DNA from: Phycisphaerae bacterium
Lineage (GTDB): Bacteria; Planctomycetota; Phycisphaerae; UBA1845; Fen-1342
NCBI GenBank assembly: GCA_020058145.1
Contig: JAGVEP010000141.1
Span: 1 to 12,724, forward strand
Length of the DNA: 12,724 nucleotides
Direction: 5' to 3'
How positions within the stretch are numbered: the first letter of the stretch is position 1; every line of letters begins with the position of its first letter. Made by a program: the position numbers and the translations under genes. Positions 6,164-12,204 of the stretch are shown piece by piece. The notes beneath the pieces are model-generated. The model searched no databases and was not told the DNA's origin. It saw only the letters and a program-made list of their open reading frames with translations.

Positions 6164-7654
6164 TTAGTCGGCTTCGGCGACGCGTCCGGGGGCGGGCCCG
6201 GCGTCTACGCGCGACGAAAGGTGATAAACCCACATCGCGAGTGCTGCCGCGCACGCGAGCATCGCAGCGCCGACCATCTGGTGTGCCGTCGTAATGGCGA
6301 CATCGATCGCGGTTGGGCGACGCTCGACAGCGTTATTACCGGTGGCTACCAGCGCTGTAACCCCTAGCGCCACCTGCACCAGCACCAGCCAAAGCAAGCC
6401 ACAACCAAGGCGGCGCACGGTCGATACGCTGCGGTAAATTCCCCAGGCGCGCACGCCAACAGCGACCGCGAGCACCGCGACGATGACGGCAAAAGTGATG
6501 TGAATGGTCAGCATGTGCTGCCCGATCGCAACCAAACGGGCCGGGTCAGTCTTCAGACCATAGCGCAGCACGTCCAGCGCCCACGAGAAATGCCGCACCA
6601 GCGCCCCCAGGACGAGTTGCACGACCAGCGCGACGACCAGCGCGGCGCCGAAGACGCGATCGGTGTTCGCCGACAGCGCCAGCCGCGGATCACCACGGGC
6701 CTCGTCGCCCCAGCGCCTGGTCCGAACCACGGCCAAAGCCACGAGCGCCGCGAAGACAAGCTGCCCGAAGACTCCGTGTACGATGGCCAGGATGGTGTTC
6801 GGGTCGGTATCTTCGGGATGCGTGCTGAACGTAAACCGCCCGGTGACGCGCAGACCGCCGAGAATCCCCTGGACAATCACCATCGCCAGGGCGAGCCACG
6901 CCAGGGCTTTTGCGCCCCGGCGTCGCGCCGTGAGTTGCACCTGGCACGCGAGTACGAGCGTCGTCAGCCCCACGAGCGAGCCCAACAGTCGATGCGCGTG
7001 TTCGAGGTACACGCCGCCGGTCATGCGGGCCAGCGGGTACAGGAACATGTTGTACCCCGCGGTATTCGGCCAATCGACGACCGCCAGCCCTTCGTCAAAG
7101 CCCGTGACCAGGCCGCCGGCGGCGAGGAGTACGAAAGTCGCGCAGGCCGCGACGGCCGCGAAATGCCCCGGCCAGTCCGGCTCGTCTGGTAGCGTCCGTC
7201 CCCCGTTCGGGTGGTGTGGGCGTCTCGCCCGCTGAGGTAGCGTCGGCCCCCCGCGGCCGATGTGTGTACGCCGCCGCAGCGCATGGCCGATGCCCGCCCC
7301 AATCCCGCCAACCACCGCACACACCACCAACGTCCCCGGGACCCACAGCAGCGCCCCGCGTTTGATCTCATTCGGCATCTGGCCGCTCATCAGACTGCCG
7401 ACCAGCAGCAAGTTCAGCAGGCCGGTCAGCAAGCCGGCGAAAACCCCACCCCGCGCGCCGCGCGTGGTCGCGCGACCCGCGAAAACCCCGCCCACCACCA
7501 GGCAGGCGATCAGCAGGCCAAATACCACGGCCGGCGGGACGGCATCGCCAAACAGGCGACACATGTACCCGACCGCCCACATGCCGACGGCGGTGCCGAA
7601 GCCGATCGTTAGCAGGTCGGCCGCACCGGAGGTCGCCGGAGTCCTGTCCCTCAT
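6164..7654 (-). CDS. ctaA: Heme A synthase (CtaA/COX15 family) with extra N-terminal membrane domain
   Basis: A 496-residue integral membrane protein. Residues about 160-480 are COX15/CtaA-like, oxidising the heme O methyl group to give heme A for aa3-type cytochrome oxidase: GGLVTGFDEGLAVVDWP (180-196), YNMFLYPLARMTGGV (201-215), EHAHRLLGS with the conserved E-x-x-H-R (E218, H221, R222), further candidate heme-ligand histidines H293 (VHGVFGQ), H385 (or H380) and H458 (AHQM), and about eight transmembrane helices. Residues 15-125 form an additional four-helix hydrophobic domain with no family I can name, not part of typical CtaA. Between the two, residues about 130-156 (RRTHIGRGGPTLP, QRARRPHHPN) are encoded by a dispersed DNA repeat (see 7189-7265). 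The start is ATG at 7654 with GAGGAA 6 nt upstream; the frame runs open 26 codons further up without a better start. No other cox gene adjoins it. Confidence 0.88.
   Translation of the reverse strand: MRDRTPATSGAADLLTIGFGTAVGMWAVGYMCRLFGDAVPPAVVFGLLIACLVVGGVFAGRATTRGARGGVFAGLLTGLLNLLLVGSLMSGQMPNEIKRGALLWVPGTLVVCAVVGGIGAGIGHALRRRTHIGRGGPTLPQRARRPHHPNGGRTLPDEPDWPGHFAAVAACATFVLLAAGGLVTGFDEGLAVVDWPNTAGYNMFLYPLARMTGGVYLEHAHRLLGSLVGLTTLVLACQVQLTARRRGAKALAWLALAMVIVQGILGGLRVTGRFTFSTHPEDTDPNTILAIVHGVFGQLVFAALVALAVVRTRRWGDEARGDPRLALSANTDRVFGAALVVALVVQLVLGALVRHFSWALDVLRYGLKTDPARLVAIGQHMLTIHITFAVIVAVLAVAVGVRAWGIYRSVSTVRRLGCGLLWLVLVQVALGVTALVATGNNAVERRPTAIDVAITTAHQMVGAAMLACAAALAMWVYHLSSRVDAGPAPGRVAEAD
7189..7265. 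repeat. Dispersed double-hairpin repeat, copy 1, inside the heme A synthase gene
   Basis: Begins GTAGCGTCCGTCCCCCGTTC and closely matches the intergenic copy at 8529-8605 over about 75 bp. It contains two short hairpins: GGGCG-TCT-CGCCC, and GTCGGCC with GGCCGAT around a 6-nt loop (one G-T pair). Here it sits in-frame in the coding sequence and encodes the hydrophilic, Pro/Arg/Gly-rich linker between the N-terminal membrane domain and the CtaA domain. The same peptide (RARRPHHPNGG) would be read from the other copy in the same relative orientation. Confidence 0.85.
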
Positions 7655-7715
7655 CGTGAGTTCCTCGTTGCGGCAGCAGGCCCGCGCTGGGCATTCGCCC
7701 GCCGCCTGGTCCCGT

Positions 7716-7721
7716 ATTGTA
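7716..7721 (-). promoter_or_regulatory. Weak candidate -10 for the heme A synthase gene
   Basis: TACAAT on the minus strand (5 of 6 to TATAAT), 61 bp upstream of ATG 7654. No recognisable -35 hexamer is present at 16-18 bp. Low confidence. Confidence 0.2.
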
Positions 7722-7760
7722 GGCCAGGCCACACGCCCTGCGTGCGTCCGGGCGGGCGGC

Positions 7761-7766
7761 TATACT
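7761..7766 (+). promoter_or_regulatory. Candidate -10 of the phosphatase gene, immediately upstream of the MITE-like insertion
   Basis: TATACT (5 of 6 to TATAAT) overlaps the left copy of the target duplication. If the inserted element and one duplication copy are removed, this hexamer would lie about 40 bp upstream of ATG 7966, a normal promoter distance. No good -35 is seen. If it is a real promoter, the element now lies in the transcribed leader. Confidence 0.25.
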
Positions 7767-7939
7767 CGAAGGGTGTAGTCCAAAACTGTGGCGGAAAGCT
7801 CGCCATCCGAGCCTCAGGCGCGAGCCTGGGGTCCGCGCAGCGCGCTCCGCGGGAAACCCCACGCTGGCGCGTGGGGCTCGGACGGGAGGCTCGCCGCGCG
7901 TGGCGGCTACCACAGTTTTGGACTACACCGTACTCGAAG
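7763..7939. mobile_element. MITE-like non-coding element with 20-bp perfect TIRs and 9-bp target duplication
   Basis: The left end GGTGTAGTCCAAAACTGTGG (7772-7791) is the exact reverse complement of the right end at 7910-7929. Both sides are flanked by the direct repeat TACTCGAAG (7763-7771 and 7931-7939), a probable 8-9 bp target-site duplication; one unmatched G at 7930 makes the boundary ambiguous by a base. The 158-bp core has no convincing ORF. It can fold into one long hairpin with internal stems: TCCGAGCC (7806-7813) with GGCTCGGA (7875-7882), CAGGC/GCCTG (7815-7828), CCGCG/CGCGG (7833-7852) and CCCCACGC/GCGTGGGG (7857-7876). It was presumably mobilised in trans by a transposase not in this window. 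It separates the divergent heme A synthase and phosphatase genes. Confidence 0.85.
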
Positions 7940-7947
7940 CGGTACAC

Positions 7948-7953
7948 AGGAGG
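7948..7953 (+). promoter_or_regulatory. Shine-Dalgarno of the phosphatase gene, with unusual spacing
   Basis: A full AGGAGG lies 12 nt before ATG 7966, longer than ideal, and only 3 nt before an in-frame TTG (7957), which is too short. ATG is favoured because the hydrophobic anchor follows it directly; N-terminal data would settle it. Confidence 0.55.
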
Positions 7954-7965
7954 CGCTTGTCCGGC

Positions 7966-8532
7966 ATGATACGTAAGACCAGGCGACTGGCACTCGCGGC
8001 CAGCGTGGCCGCACTAGCCCTCGCGGCGACCGCCGGTGGGTGGTGGTACCACAACCTCCTGCCGCGCCGGTTCGCGCCCGTTGTTGCGGGGCATCTGTAT
8101 CGCAGCGGCACGGTCAAACCGGCCCAACTGGAGCGGCTGCGTGCTGGCTACGGCATTCGCCGCGTGGTTTCACTCCTGAATCCAGAGGCCGAGGTGAGCC
8201 GTGCCGAGCGCGAAGCCGCGGCGCGCGCGGGGATCGAATGGGAAAACGTGCCGCTCACGGGGGACGGTGCCAGCACGCCTGCGGACCGGGCACGTATTCT
8301 CGCGCTCTTGAGCGCTGCGAATGCCCCGCCGACGCTTGTGCACTGCGCTGCGGGTGTGAACCGCACGGGTCTCGCCGTCGGCTTGTTCCGGTTGCACGTC
8401 CAGCACTGGCCGCTGGAAAATGTGCTTGCGGAGTTGAAGCAGTTTGGCTTCGAGGATCAGCCGCAGCACGAGAACCTGCGGGCAGCACTGGTCGCCGAGG
8501 CCGCAGCAGCCAGCGACCCGTTGAAAAAGTAG
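7966..8532 (+). CDS. Membrane-anchored dual-specificity/tyrosine phosphatase-like protein
   Basis: A 188-residue protein of the cysteine-dependent phosphatase superfamily. An N-terminal MIRKTRR is followed by a hydrophobic segment (about residues 8-25) that should act as a membrane anchor or signal peptide, placing the catalytic domain at or outside the membrane. Then come LYRSGTVKPAQL (44-55), RVVSLL (66-71), a candidate general acid D100 in PLTGDG, and the P-loop signature HCAAGVNRTG (126-135), where Cys127 and Arg133 form the CX5R active site. A helical tail (WPLENVLAELKQFGF) is typical of compact bacterial DSP/Siw14-like enzymes. The substrate could be phosphotyrosine, inositol phosphate or another phosphoester. 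A MITE-like element ends 36 bp upstream, and the TAG stop (8530-8532) falls in the first bases of the repeat at 8529-8605. Fold and catalytic residues are clear; substrate is unknown. Confidence 0.87.
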   Translation: MIRKTRRLALAASVAALALAATAGGWWYHNLLPRRFAPVVAGHLYRSGTVKPAQLERLRAGYGIRRVVSLLNPEAEVSRAEREAAARAGIEWENVPLTGDGASTPADRARILALLSAANAPPTLVHCAAGVNRTGLAVGLFRLHVQHWPLENVLAELKQFGFEDQPQHENLRAALVAEAAAASDPLKK

Positions 8533-8605
8533 CGTCGGCCCCCCGTTTGGGTGGTGTGGGCGTCTCGCCCGCCGTCGTAGCGTCGGCCCTCCGAGGCCGA
8601 CGTAG
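8529..8605. repeat. Dispersed double-hairpin repeat, copy 2, between convergent genes
   Basis: Begins GTAGCGTCGGCCCCCCGTTT and aligns along its length with the copy at 7189-7265. Its hairpins are GGGCG-TCT-CGCCC and GTCGGCC-CTCCGA-GGCCGAC, the latter a perfect 7-bp stem. It lies between the convergent phosphatase and alcohol dehydrogenase genes, fills most of the 92-bp gap, and supplies the phosphatase stop codon. Stem-loops here could protect 3' ends or slow transcription from both sides, but there is no U-tract. Confidence 0.85.
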
Positions 8606-8624
8606 AACACCGCAGCCTGCCGCA

Positions 8625-9626
8625 TCACGCCACCACCAGCACCCCGGTGCCGCTGAGCCGATCCGCCTTGAGGTCCTGGAGCGCGCGGTTGGCATCCGCC
8701 AGCGGGTACTCGGTCACGTGCGGCCGCAGCGGAATCTCGGCCGCCTCGGCGAACAGCTCACGCGCATCGGCTCGCGTGTTCGCCGTCACCGAGTGTACAT
8801 CTCGTTCGTAGAAGAGGTGCTTTTCATAGTCCAGCGTCGGGACAGGCGTCATGTAAATGCCCGCCAGCGCCAACGTGCCGCCCTTTTCCAGGCGTTCGAG
8901 CGCGACGGGCACGAGTTCGCCGGCGGGCGCGAAGATAATCGCGCTATCCGCCCGCACCGGCAGCCTGCTCGCATCCGCGCCGGCCCAGATCGCGCCGAGC
9001 GAACGAGCCAACTCCACGTGCGGCTCCGCGCGGCTGACCACGTACACCGCGCAGCCACGGTGGCGTGCAATCTGCAGAACCACGTGCGCCGATGATCCGA
9101 AGCCGTAGAGCGCCAGCTTACCACCGGCAGGCAAGTTGCAGCGTTTCAGGGCACGGTAGCCGATGATCCCCGCACACAGCAGCGGCGCGGCCGCGATATC
9201 GGTGAAAACGGCCGGGATTTCATGGGCGAAATCCTCAGGCACAACGGCATACTCCCCATAGCCCCCGTCCGCGTGGTAGCCGGTGAACCGTGAGCGCTCA
9301 CAGAGATTTTCTCGATCGCTGCGGCAGAATCCACATACCCCGCACGTGTGCCGTAGCCAGGCCACGCCGACACGCTGGCCGATGCGAAACCGACGACACT
9401 CCGCACCCAACGCATCGACGCTGCCCACAATCTGATGACCCGGAATGACCGGCAGCTTCTGACGCGGTAAGTCCCCCTCAATTACGTGCAAGTCCGTGCG
9501 GCAGATGGCGCACCGGCTGATTTTGACGCGCACCTCGCGTACGCCAGGCTCCGGAACGGGTAGCTCAATGAGCCGTAGCGGAGATTTCTGGATGGGGCCG
9601 CAGTCGTCCAGGAGCATCGCACGCAT
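8625..9626 (-). CDS. Zinc-dependent alcohol dehydrogenase family protein
   Basis: A 333-residue medium-chain dehydrogenase/reductase, oxidising an alcohol or reducing an aldehyde with NAD(P). The GroES-like domain carries candidate catalytic zinc ligands C42 (CRTDLH, 42-47), H64 (GHQIVG, 63-68) and C151 (LLCAG). The structural zinc site is C95, C98, C101, C109 (CGVCGFC then ENLC). The Rossmann part has YGFGSSAHV (174-182). Gln65 replaces the Glu usual in GHE-type alcohol dehydrogenases; GHQ together with VAWLRHTCGVCGFC resembles the AdhA-like subfamily TIGR02822, named from memory. ATG 9626 is preceded by a weak AGGGA about 8 nt upstream; a second in-frame ATG at 9617 is possible. The gene lies 51 bp downstream of the 3D-domain gene on the same strand, so co-transcription is possible without an obvious functional link. 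Physiological substrate unknown. Confidence 0.9.
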   Translation of the reverse strand: MRAMLLDDCGPIQKSPLRLIELPVPEPGVREVRVKISRCAICRTDLHVIEGDLPRQKLPVIPGHQIVGSVDALGAECRRFRIGQRVGVAWLRHTCGVCGFCRSDRENLCERSRFTGYHADGGYGEYAVVPEDFAHEIPAVFTDIAAAPLLCAGIIGYRALKRCNLPAGGKLALYGFGSSAHVVLQIARHRGCAVYVVSRAEPHVELARSLGAIWAGADASRLPVRADSAIIFAPAGELVPVALERLEKGGTLALAGIYMTPVPTLDYEKHLFYERDVHSVTANTRADARELFAEAAEIPLRPHVTEYPLADANRALQDLKADRLSGTGVLVVA

Positions 9627-9677
9627 GACGATCGTGTCCCTGCGCTGCCGCGCGACCGGTGGTCACAGGTTCAGGTT

Positions 9678-10274
9678 TCAACGGCTCGCCGGACGGCGCG
9701 TTGCACTCGCCGGTGGCACGACGTGGCATTCGAGATACTTGCGGCCGAACCGCCAACACTTGGCTTCGTCCGGCATGAAGATATCGACGGTGTTCCGCCG
9801 AAAGCGGTAATCCGTGCGATCGGTGACCACGAACGTGCGACCCAGTGCCGGGACGTTGATTCGCGATCCAAAGGGAATGTCCACCGGTGCCGCGCACTGG
9901 CCCACCCCGACCCGTGTACCGGAGGCTGTCCATCCGCGATCGCAATACGCCGTCACACGGTATACTCGGCCTGCCTTGGGTGGGCTGGCTGCGCGTCCGC
10001 CCGCAGGCTTGGACAAGTTGTCGCCAGGTTCGAGCGCGCCGGCCAAGGCGTCCGTCGAGCCGCGGGCGATTTCGAACCCCGAGATCGCCATTTCAACTGC
10101 ACCAGGCAGGTTTTCGGCTTCGGGCAGTAAGGTCTCAGCCTGGTCCGCCGCGGCTGCAGAGTCCCAGAAACGCACTCCCAACTCGGCCGGTTGGTAGGTC
10201 ACCACGCCCAGCGCGAGCACACTGGTGCAGGCCACCCCGATCAGGCCCATCAGGGCCGGGATCATGGTCCGCAT
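9678..10274 (-). CDS. 3D-domain (MltA C-terminal-like) protein with N-terminal signal/anchor
   Basis: A 198-residue predicted exported protein. MRTMIPALMG starts a hydrophobic segment (about residues 4-26) acting as signal peptide or anchor; Cys16 does not fit a strict lipobox. Residues 40-100 are low-complexity Ala/Gly/Pro linker. Residues about 104-186 form a 3D domain, the double-psi barrel found in MltA-type lytic transglycosylases and resuscitation-factor-like hydrolases: YRVTAYC, SGTRVGVGQCA, D132 in VDIPFGS, D152 in VVTDRTD, D164 in NTVDIFMPD, and FGRKYLECHVV. Aspartates 132, 152 and 164 match the conserved acidic positions of the domain, so peptidoglycan cleavage is plausible. The start is ATG 10274 because GGAGGAG ends 4 nt before it; the frame is open for 27 more codons upstream without a ribosome-binding site. 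The missing MltA N-terminal domain means a stand-alone or partner-dependent enzyme. Confidence 0.85.
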   Translation of the reverse strand: MRTMIPALMGLIGVACTSVLALGVVTYQPAELGVRFWDSAAAADQAETLLPEAENLPGAVEMAISGFEIARGSTDALAGALEPGDNLSKPAGGRAASPPKAGRVYRVTAYCDRGWTASGTRVGVGQCAAPVDIPFGSRINVPALGRTFVVTDRTDYRFRRNTVDIFMPDEAKCWRFGRKYLECHVVPPASATRRPASR

Positions 10275-10739
10275 CGGGCTCCTCCGCTGGCCCAGGTCAT
10301 AGCACCACCCGTCACGTTGGCCCACGCCCGGGGCCAGCCGCGGCGGATCACCCACAACCGTCGCGACTTACAAGACCACGGATTCTAGCGGGTTGGGGAG
10401 GTGATTGCTACCCAGGGTCGTTTCTAGTCCCCCCCGGTGCATGGGGGCAAGAACACGAAAGGGCTCGGCGGGCATGTAATATCGGACTGCTGGAAACGGC
10501 GAGTATTCCGCGCAGCGATTCTGGCCGTTGCGTTTACGCCACACCGTTGCTACGAAAACCACGTCCGCGGTACAGGGCTGCGGGGTTTGCGTCGATAACT
10601 AGCTAGACAAAGAGCGCCTCAAGAGATTTGGAGTGCAGCCGACGGGCCGCGAATGCGTGGCGCGGGCCCCTTGCCGGCCCACGGAATCGGGTGGGCACGC
10701 TTGGAAGCCGCGGCCCGCGGTGCGCGGGTAAGGTTGCCT
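10275..10739. other. Divergent intergenic region between the 3D-domain gene and cheD
   Basis: 465 bp without a convincing gene; the cheD frame is open upstream from 10653 but lacks a ribosome-binding site there. It must hold the promoters for both neighbours. Visible items: a -10-like TAGAAT on the minus strand (10383-10388) with a poor -35; a C5/G5 hairpin at 10431-10447 with a 7-nt loop; the palindrome CTAGCTAG at 10599-10606; and a sigma-28-like motif at 10571-10598 listed separately. The 10390-10620 stretch is less GC-biased than the flanking genes. No known riboswitch or small RNA was recognised. Confidence 0.6.
10571..10598 (+). promoter_or_regulatory. Possible sigma-28 (FliA)-like promoter upstream of cheD
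   Basis: GTCGATAA (10591-10598) matches the sigma-28 -10 consensus GCCGATAA at 7 of 8 positions. TACAGGGC (10571-10578), 12 nt upstream, matches only 4 of 8 positions of TAAAGTTT. The transcript would start near 10605, with a leader of about 135 nt. Suggestive because cheD is a chemotaxis gene and such genes are often FliA-controlled, but the weak -35 keeps this tentative. Confidence 0.22.
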
Positions 10740-11219
10740 ATGCCTACGACGGTTGTTGACATCGCCGACCTGGCCGTTTCGCGCGATCCTGGCGCGGTGC
10801 TCGTGACCTACTCACTCGGGAGCTGCATCGGCGTTGCGCTCTGGGACCCGGTCGCGAAAGTCGGTGGGCTGCTCCATTACATGCTTCCGGACTCGCACAT
10901 TTCGCCGGAGAAAGCCCGCAGCAATCCGGCGATGTTCTGCGATACCGGCGTGCCGAAGCTGGTTGGTGCCGCGTGCGAGCTGGGCGCGGTCGAGCAGCGT
11001 GTGATGGTCCGGGTCGCTGGAGGGGCCCAGTTGTTTAATGACGACGCGACGTTCAACATCGGCCGGCGCAACTACCTGGCGCTGCGCCAGATTCTCTCGA
11101 AAAATGGAATTGTGATCAGCGCGGAAGATGTCGGGGGCACGGTCAGTCGCACCCTGAAGCTGGACGTGGGAACGGGCGGCCTCACCATCAAGTCAGGCCA
11201 GCAGGAGGTTCCGCTGTGA
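10740..11219 (+). CDS. cheD: CheD, chemoreceptor glutamine deamidase
   Basis: A 159-residue cytosolic protein of normal CheD length. CheD deamidates specific glutamines to glutamates on methyl-accepting chemotaxis receptors, and in many bacteria binds the phosphatase CheC. The active-site triad is visible: Thr23 in LVTYSLGSC, Cys29 in LGSCIGVALWD and His46 in GGLLHYMLPDS, equivalent to the T/C/H triad of Thermotoga CheD. Also conserved are KLVGAACELGA (73-83), RVAGGAQLF (91-99), IGRRNY (107-112) and DVGGTVSR (130-137). The start is ATG 10740 with TAAGG 6 nt upstream; an upstream in-frame ATG at 10653 would add 29 poorly conserved residues and has no Shine-Dalgarno. The stop overlaps the GTG start of the HDOD gene by 4 bp, implying coupled translation. 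No cheC, cheR, cheB or receptor gene is in the window. Confidence 0.95.
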   Translation: MPTTVVDIADLAVSRDPGAVLVTYSLGSCIGVALWDPVAKVGGLLHYMLPDSHISPEKARSNPAMFCDTGVPKLVGAACELGAVEQRVMVRVAGGAQLFNDDATFNIGRRNYLALRQILSKNGIVISAEDVGGTVSRTLKLDVGTGGLTIKSGQQEVPL

Positions 11220-12070
11220 CCACTGTCGCTCTGGACCGCGTCATCGAACGTGTGGAGGCGCTCCCGCCGCTGCCGGTCTCGATGCAGCGGCTGCTGAAGG
11301 TGGCTTGCGAGCCGCTGAGTACGCTCGGGGAAATCGTGGACGCGATCCGGTACGATCCCAGCGTCACCGCCGCAGTCCTCCGCCTGTGCAACTCGGCCTA
11401 CTTTGGCCTGCCACGCAAGGTCGACTCTCTGGAGCATGCCACCTGCCTGTTGGGCACGGTCAGGGTGTTTCAACTCGTGGTCGCGGCCAACCTGCGCTCG
11501 ATCCTGCACCGCCCACTGGCCGGCTATGGCCTGTCCGCCGGGGCTCTCTGGGCGCATTCGGCCGCGGTGGCGCTGGCGGCCGAGTTGTTCGCCCAGCGCA
11601 CGGGTGCGTGCAGTCGCGGTCTGCCGTTCACCGCCGGCCTGCTGCACGACATCGGCAAAGTGGTCCTCGATCAGTTCGTGCGCGCGGAGTACGCCGAGAT
11701 CTTGCGGCGTGTGCAGGCGGAGCGCGTCAGTTTCAACGAGGTTGAATGGCAAGTCCTGGGCTACACCCACGCCGAGGTGGGCGCGCTGCTGGCCGAACGC
11801 TGGCAGCTTCCGCCGACGATTGTCAGCAGCCTCCGCTACCATCATGAGCCGTCCGCGCCGCCGGTGCCCGACCCGCTGGTGGATGCCGTCCACCTGGCGG
11901 ACGCGGTCTGTCTCATGCTGGGCGTGGGGACCGGCGACGACGGTCTCAACTACCGCGTAGATCCCGCCGTTTTGGCCCGCCACGGTCTGAGCGCGGCCGA
12001 CATCGAGGGGCTCGGCGCGCAGGCGATTGTGGAGCTGAAGGCCGTGCAGGCCGCGTTTGCGGCGCCGTGA
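11216..12070 (+). CDS. HDOD domain signalling protein
   Basis: A 284-residue single-domain HDOD protein, a non-catalytic or divergent relative of HD phosphohydrolases used in bacterial signalling and often linked to chemotaxis, motility or stress responses. Landmarks: LPPLP (16-20), DPSVTAAVLRLCNSAYFG (47-64), RVFQLVVAANL (83-93), WAHSAAVALAAELFA (112-126), GLLHDIGKVVLD (141-152) with His144-Asp145, THAEVGALLAERWQLP (184-199), YHHEP (208-212) and VHLAD (225-229). Retention of the HD pair, a downstream H208-H210 region and D229 leaves metal binding possible, although most HDOD proteins lack phosphodiesterase activity. The GTG start at 11216 overlaps the cheD stop (GTGA), with AGGAGG 7 nt upstream. 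This coupling suggests a joint role with CheD, perhaps scaffolding or tuning a chemosensory array. There is no receiver or GGDEF domain. Confidence 0.92.
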   Translation: MTTVALDRVIERVEALPPLPVSMQRLLKVACEPLSTLGEIVDAIRYDPSVTAAVLRLCNSAYFGLPRKVDSLEHATCLLGTVRVFQLVVAANLRSILHRPLAGYGLSAGALWAHSAAVALAAELFAQRTGACSRGLPFTAGLLHDIGKVVLDQFVRAEYAEILRRVQAERVSFNEVEWQVLGYTHAEVGALLAERWQLPPTIVSSLRYHHEPSAPPVPDPLVDAVHLADAVCLMLGVGTGDDGLNYRVDPAVLARHGLSAADIEGLGAQAIVELKAVQAAFAAP

Positions 12071-12098
12071 GATTGCCCAGGAACTTGTATTCCACCTC

Positions 12099-12125
12099 TT
12101 GACACAGGGCGGCGGGGCGCATAAA
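12099..12125 (+). promoter_or_regulatory. Candidate sigma-70-type promoter for the small DNA-binding-like gene
   Basis: A perfect -35 TTGACA (12099-12104) is followed after 15 nt by CATAAA (12120-12125), 4 of 6 to TATAAT. The spacer is shorter than the ideal 17. Transcription would begin near 12132, about 70 nt before ATG 12205. It starts 28 bp after the HDOD stop, suggesting the small gene has its own promoter instead of belonging to the cheD operon. Confidence 0.33.
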
Positions 12126-12204
12126 CCATCCCTGGAATTGCCGGTTGGGTACTGTGGTCGCCGGCAGAATGTGCTTTCAGCTTCCCTACAAGTGGAGAAC
12201 GGAC

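Noticed and set aside
7900..7965. Upstream extension of the phosphatase frame into the MITE
   Set aside because: The ATG at 7901 region has no ribosome-binding site and would encode the TIR; the natural anchor begins at ATG 7966 after AGGAGG.
7651..7969. Open frames crossing the MITE-like element on both strands
   Set aside because: They read through the TIRs and hairpin arms; their apparent similarity to each other reflects the inverted repeat, not protein conservation.
10431..10447. C5/G5 hairpin considered as a riboswitch or terminator
   Set aside because: The stem is only 5 bp, with no U-tract and no recognisable aptamer core around it.
10653..10739. 29-codon N-terminal extension of CheD
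   Set aside because: No Shine-Dalgarno, and CheD proteins normally start near the chosen ATG at 10740.
11072..11983. 303-codon minus-strand open frame
   Set aside because: Antisense to the HDOD gene, with Gln/Arg/His-rich shadow composition.
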